Shown here one piece after another: positions 62,117-64,000 of a DNA stretch of 64,000 nucleotides. Source of the DNA: Clostridiales bacterium (lineage in GTDB: Bacteria; Bacillota; Clostridia; Oscillospirales; Acutalibacteraceae); assembly GCA_019422525.1 (NCBI GenBank), contig JAHZDE010000012.1, positions 12,666-76,665 on the forward strand, read 5' to 3'. Under the pieces are notes generated by a model. The model did not search any database. It was not told where the DNA came from and saw only the letters and a program-made list of their open reading frames with translations. The number at the start of each line of letters is the position of its first letter. Position 1 is the first letter of the stretch. Both the position numbers and the translations under genes were made by a program.

Positions 62117-62303
62117 CTTTTCTGCCTCCTATTTTGCAATAAGAAATGCCCTGTGCCGCACTGCCACAAGGGCAGACGAGCGCAGGACATAAAAAGGCCG
62201 CAAGAGAACAGCCACATCTACCAGCTGATGTGGTTTCCTCGACAGCTAAAATAGTTTTTTCATTTCTAAGGACAGTCGGTGGCTGTCCAAGAACTCTGCC
62301 CAT
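62100..62303 (-). CDS. Small cysteine-rich peptide ORF
   Basis: A 67-residue frame with AGAAGG seven bases before its ATG. It has a Cys-poor N-terminal half (MGRVLGQPPTVLRNEKTILA) and a Cys-rich second half (RCGCSLAAFLCPALVCPCG, then a final Cys), with 7 Cys in about 30 residues. It overlaps the start of the zinc-ribbon gene by 17 bases. A leader-plus-Cys-core layout resembles peptide precursors, but no maturation enzyme is nearby, so this may also be chance. Confidence 0.35.
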   Translation of the reverse strand: MGRVLGQPPTVLRNEKTILAVEETTSAGRCGCSLAAFLCPALVCPCGSAAQGISYCKIGGRKDEAKI

Positions 62304-62433
62304 AGTGGCACCTTCTTTATAGGCATAATTTTATATTTTATTATATCATAAGGCACTCGTCATTGGAAATGTTTTGTCGATTTTGCTGATTAACTTTTTG
62401 TGAATTTGTTAATTCATCTGAGATATGCAATAG

Positions 62434-63000
62434 TGGGCAGCCGAGTGTGATGACCGTTTTAATCAGCTAAAAGACAACGAGGAAGAATTGAACCGCATTG
62501 TCATTGACATCTACGGCTTGCAGGACGAGCTGACCCCAGAAGTAGAAGATAAGGATGTGACTGTCCGCAAGGCCGACTTGCAGCGTGACATCAAGAGCCT
62601 GATTTCCTATGGGGTGGGCTGTATGTTCGGCCGCTACTCTCTGGATATGGACGGGCTTGCTTACGCTGGCGGCGAGTGGGACAGCAGCAAATACACCACC
62701 TATCCTGCCGATAAAGATAATATCATTCCCATCTGCGATGACGAATACTTCGACGACGATATGGTGGGCCGCTTTGTGAAGTTCATCGAAACGGTTTATG
62801 GAAGCGGCACGATGATAAAAGTGGATGAGCTTGCAAGTACACTGCAGGTATGTCTGGATAGTGGCGCAAAACGAGCGCTGATACCGAGCACTTCATTTGT
62901 GGATTTTACAACGGTTCCTCCCGATTTGATGAGTGCATTCCAACTGATTCCATATCAAAGTGCGGAAGATGCAGTCTTTAAAGCTTTGGGGGTTGAGTAA
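62434..63000 (+). pseudogene. PglX-BrxL chimeric remnant of a BREX defence system
   Basis: The frame opens after an in-frame TAG at 62431 and reads WAAECDDRFNQLKDNEEELN, IDIYGLQDELTPEVEDKDVT and VGCMFGRYSLDMDGLAYAGG. This is the C-terminal region of the BREX methyltransferase PglX. Near ETVYGSGTM it switches to KRALIPSTSFVDFTTVPPDL and ends AEDAVFKALGVE, the C-terminus of BrxL. In BREX type 1 operons pglZ lies between these genes, so one deletion has removed the rest of pglX, all of pglZ and most of brxL. No proper start or ribosome site is visible. Confidence 0.82.
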
Positions 63001-63276
63001 TTTTTTAATAAAATTCAGAAAAGCATCTTGTCTGACTGAAAGTTGTTATCTTAAAATACCATAAATACCATCGCTCCCTGTTCCTTTTGTCGCAAAATAA
63101 GCCCTAAGCTGGAGAAGAAGTAACCGTGTGCTTTCGGAGGGGGAGGTTTTACCAGACAATGGGTGTATGGTAAAAAGCTCCTGTTAACAGCCAGTATTAT
63201 ATAATGATTTTTGAAATATATAATTTTTTGTCAACAAATGATATCACTTTGATGCAAATATTTTACATTCAATCAA
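63001..63276. other. Non-coding stretch after the BREX remnant
   Basis: AT-rich, with no gene, repeat or convincing promoter seen. A TTGACA on the minus strand near 63228 lacks a -10 at the right distance. Confidence 0.5.
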
Positions 63277-63327
63277 AAACAGCCTTTTATCCTCTCCTGT
63301 TTATTAGAGAGAAGTAAAAGGCTGTTT
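63277..63327 (-). terminator. Terminator of the last minus-strand gene
   Basis: AAACAGCCTTTTA (63277-63289) and TAAAAGGCTGTTT (63315-63327) form a perfect stem, with T-rich flanks. Confidence 0.85.
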
Positions 63328-63344
63328 ATCAATATAATTTTGCT

Positions 63345-63965
63345 TTATTCCGGGATCACTTCGATCATTTTTTTCGTGGGGTACACAGACAACAGCAAAT
63401 AGTTCTTCTTGTGTTTGATTTTCTCGCTGTCGGTACGCGCCCAGTCCAGCGCCGCAAAGGGAAGCGTCAGGGTGTGCTCTGTGCCTGGGGCAACCCGAAA
63501 ACCAAAGGTACTCTGGTCTAACTTGGGATACATTTTCCACAGCAGTTCGCTATTCAACTGGTAATAATCACCTTGACTCAAAATTTGGATATTGAGCATA
63601 TCAATAAACTGAGTATCCTCCTCTGGAGTTGCATTTTTATCATTACTGTTCCGAATTGTCACTTCTACTGCCAGGATATCTGTCACTATGATTCCATCGG
63701 GCCAAACTTCTTCCATAGTAAGTCCCTGTGTTTTTACATATTCCTCTGCCGGCATTACCACCGCTGAATTGACCCGAATGGAGTAATAATCGCGAATTTC
63801 GTCAGAACGGAAAAAGAAATCATCCTCAAAAGGCACCATCTCTCCCATGGGATAGATTTTCGTCTCTACCTTTTTCTGGTCTTTATTCACATACCAGATC
63901 CGCACCCCGATTCCCGTCAAGCATAGCAGCACCGCCAGGCAAATCGCCAGACCTCGCTTTTTCAT
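63345..63965 (-). CDS. Membrane-anchored extracytoplasmic protein (DUF5028-like)
   Basis: A 206-residue protein: an N-terminal membrane helix (ICLAVLLCLTGIGVRIWYVN) without a lipobox, then a beta-rich exported domain. It resembles proteins annotated DUF5028 in Clostridia, but I hold that loosely. AGGAGG precedes the ATG. It is followed by its own terminator. The upstream gene is off the window, so whether it belongs to the island or the chromosome is unclear. Confidence 0.6.
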   Translation of the reverse strand: MKKRGLAICLAVLLCLTGIGVRIWYVNKDQKKVETKIYPMGEMVPFEDDFFFRSDEIRDYYSIRVNSAVVMPAEEYVKTQGLTMEEVWPDGIIVTDILAVEVTIRNSNDKNATPEEDTQFIDMLNIQILSQGDYYQLNSELLWKMYPKLDQSTFGFRVAPGTEHTLTLPFAALDWARTDSEKIKHKKNYLLLSVYPTKKMIEVIPE

Positions 63966-64000
63966 CGCTCATTCCTCCTCCTGATAGGGACGCAGGGCTC

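Larger units (their letters stand above)
47327..63000. mobile_element. Decayed genomic island next to tRNA-Arg(CCT)
   Basis: Immediately after the tRNA lie a broken tyrosine integrase and two excisionase-like genes, a long single-strand array of immunity-type genes, and a BREX remnant. This cargo and layout are those of an integrative island. I found no second copy of the tRNA 3' end in the window, so the right boundary is unknown and is placed at the end of the BREX remnant only for convenience. Confidence 0.65.

Noticed and set aside
62488..63000. Intact 170-residue gene starting at TTG 62488
   Set aside because: The PglX-like reading continues upstream of the TTG to a stop at 62431, and the two halves belong to different BREX proteins, so it is a deletion remnant.
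63200..63240. Minus-strand promoter near 63228
   Set aside because: TTGACA is present but no -10 sits 16-18 bases away, and it would point into non-coding DNA and the BREX remnant's antisense.
47305..63300. Right attachment site repeating the tRNA-Arg 3' end
   Set aside because: I looked for a second copy of the T-arm/acceptor sequence towards the right end of the window and found none; the boundary may lie outside.
1..64000. CRISPR arrays, transposons or rRNA
   Set aside because: No regularly spaced repeats, transposase-like proteins, terminal inverted repeats or rRNA sequence were seen on reading the window.

Overview
The window is chromosomal DNA from a spore-forming Firmicute, most likely a gut Clostridium of the Oscillospirales/Ruminococcaceae kind. 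This rests on strong AGGAGG ribosome sites, TTGACA/TATAAT promoters, a T-box leader, sporulation-type membrane proteins (YtaF-like, SpoVB-like), host-glycan hydrolases (GH29 fucosidase, GH84 hexosaminidase) and Gram-positive surface proteins with sorting-type C-termini. No rRNA, CRISPR array or transposase was seen. One tRNA gene is present.

1-17.2 kb: a glycan-linked operon on the minus strand (cutC, GH29 fucosidase, a double transglutaminase-like protein, and a Gfo/Idh/MocA dehydrogenase cut by the window edge), then ytaF. Next comes an ECF-sigma operon encoding a membrane protein, one ABC ATPase and three tandem paralogous ABC permeases. prmA, a SpoVB-like flippase and a CmpB-like membrane protein follow. 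A MarR regulator with a perfect operator palindrome on its own promoter is co-transcribed with a YczE-like membrane protein.

17.3-25.2 kb: an M3 oligopeptidase, then an ilvB-ilvN-ilvA operon behind an isoleucine-type (AUC) T-box riboswitch. A flavin reductase, a lipoprotein and an AraC regulator follow.

25.6-34.7 kb: the most unusual locus, all on the plus strand. A secreted protein of about 1,820 residues has two different calcineurin-like phosphoesterase modules, a beta-helix and Ig-like repeats, and ends in a roughly 115-residue domain. Three small secreted proteins encoded just downstream consist of essentially that same domain (core motif VTNHSN). They are flanked by two related membrane-anchored proteins and followed by a protein with a sortase-like C-terminus. 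I recognise no named family for the shared domain and suggest an undescribed surface assembly.

34.7-47 kb: a lipoprotein/ABC transporter operon. Then a 2,047-residue GH84 hexosaminidase with F5/8 and FIVAR repeats and an APATG tail; its leader has a BglG/LicT-type antiterminator site (RAT). A glycerate kinase and tRNA-Arg(CCT) follow.

47.3-63 kb: a decaying genomic island beside the tRNA. Its recombination module (integrase, two helix-turn-helix excisionase-like genes) is broken by frameshifts, a nonsense codon and an Arg-to-His change at the active site. The rest is a polyimmunity array of one-strand immunity-type genes (DUF4261, SUFU, DUF4253, LRR/NTF2, DUF4241, DUF5713, YwqG, DUF2262 and others), including an 1,878-residue fusion. 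The far end holds a PglX-BrxL chimera left by deletion of a BREX phage-defence system. A membrane-anchored protein closes the window.
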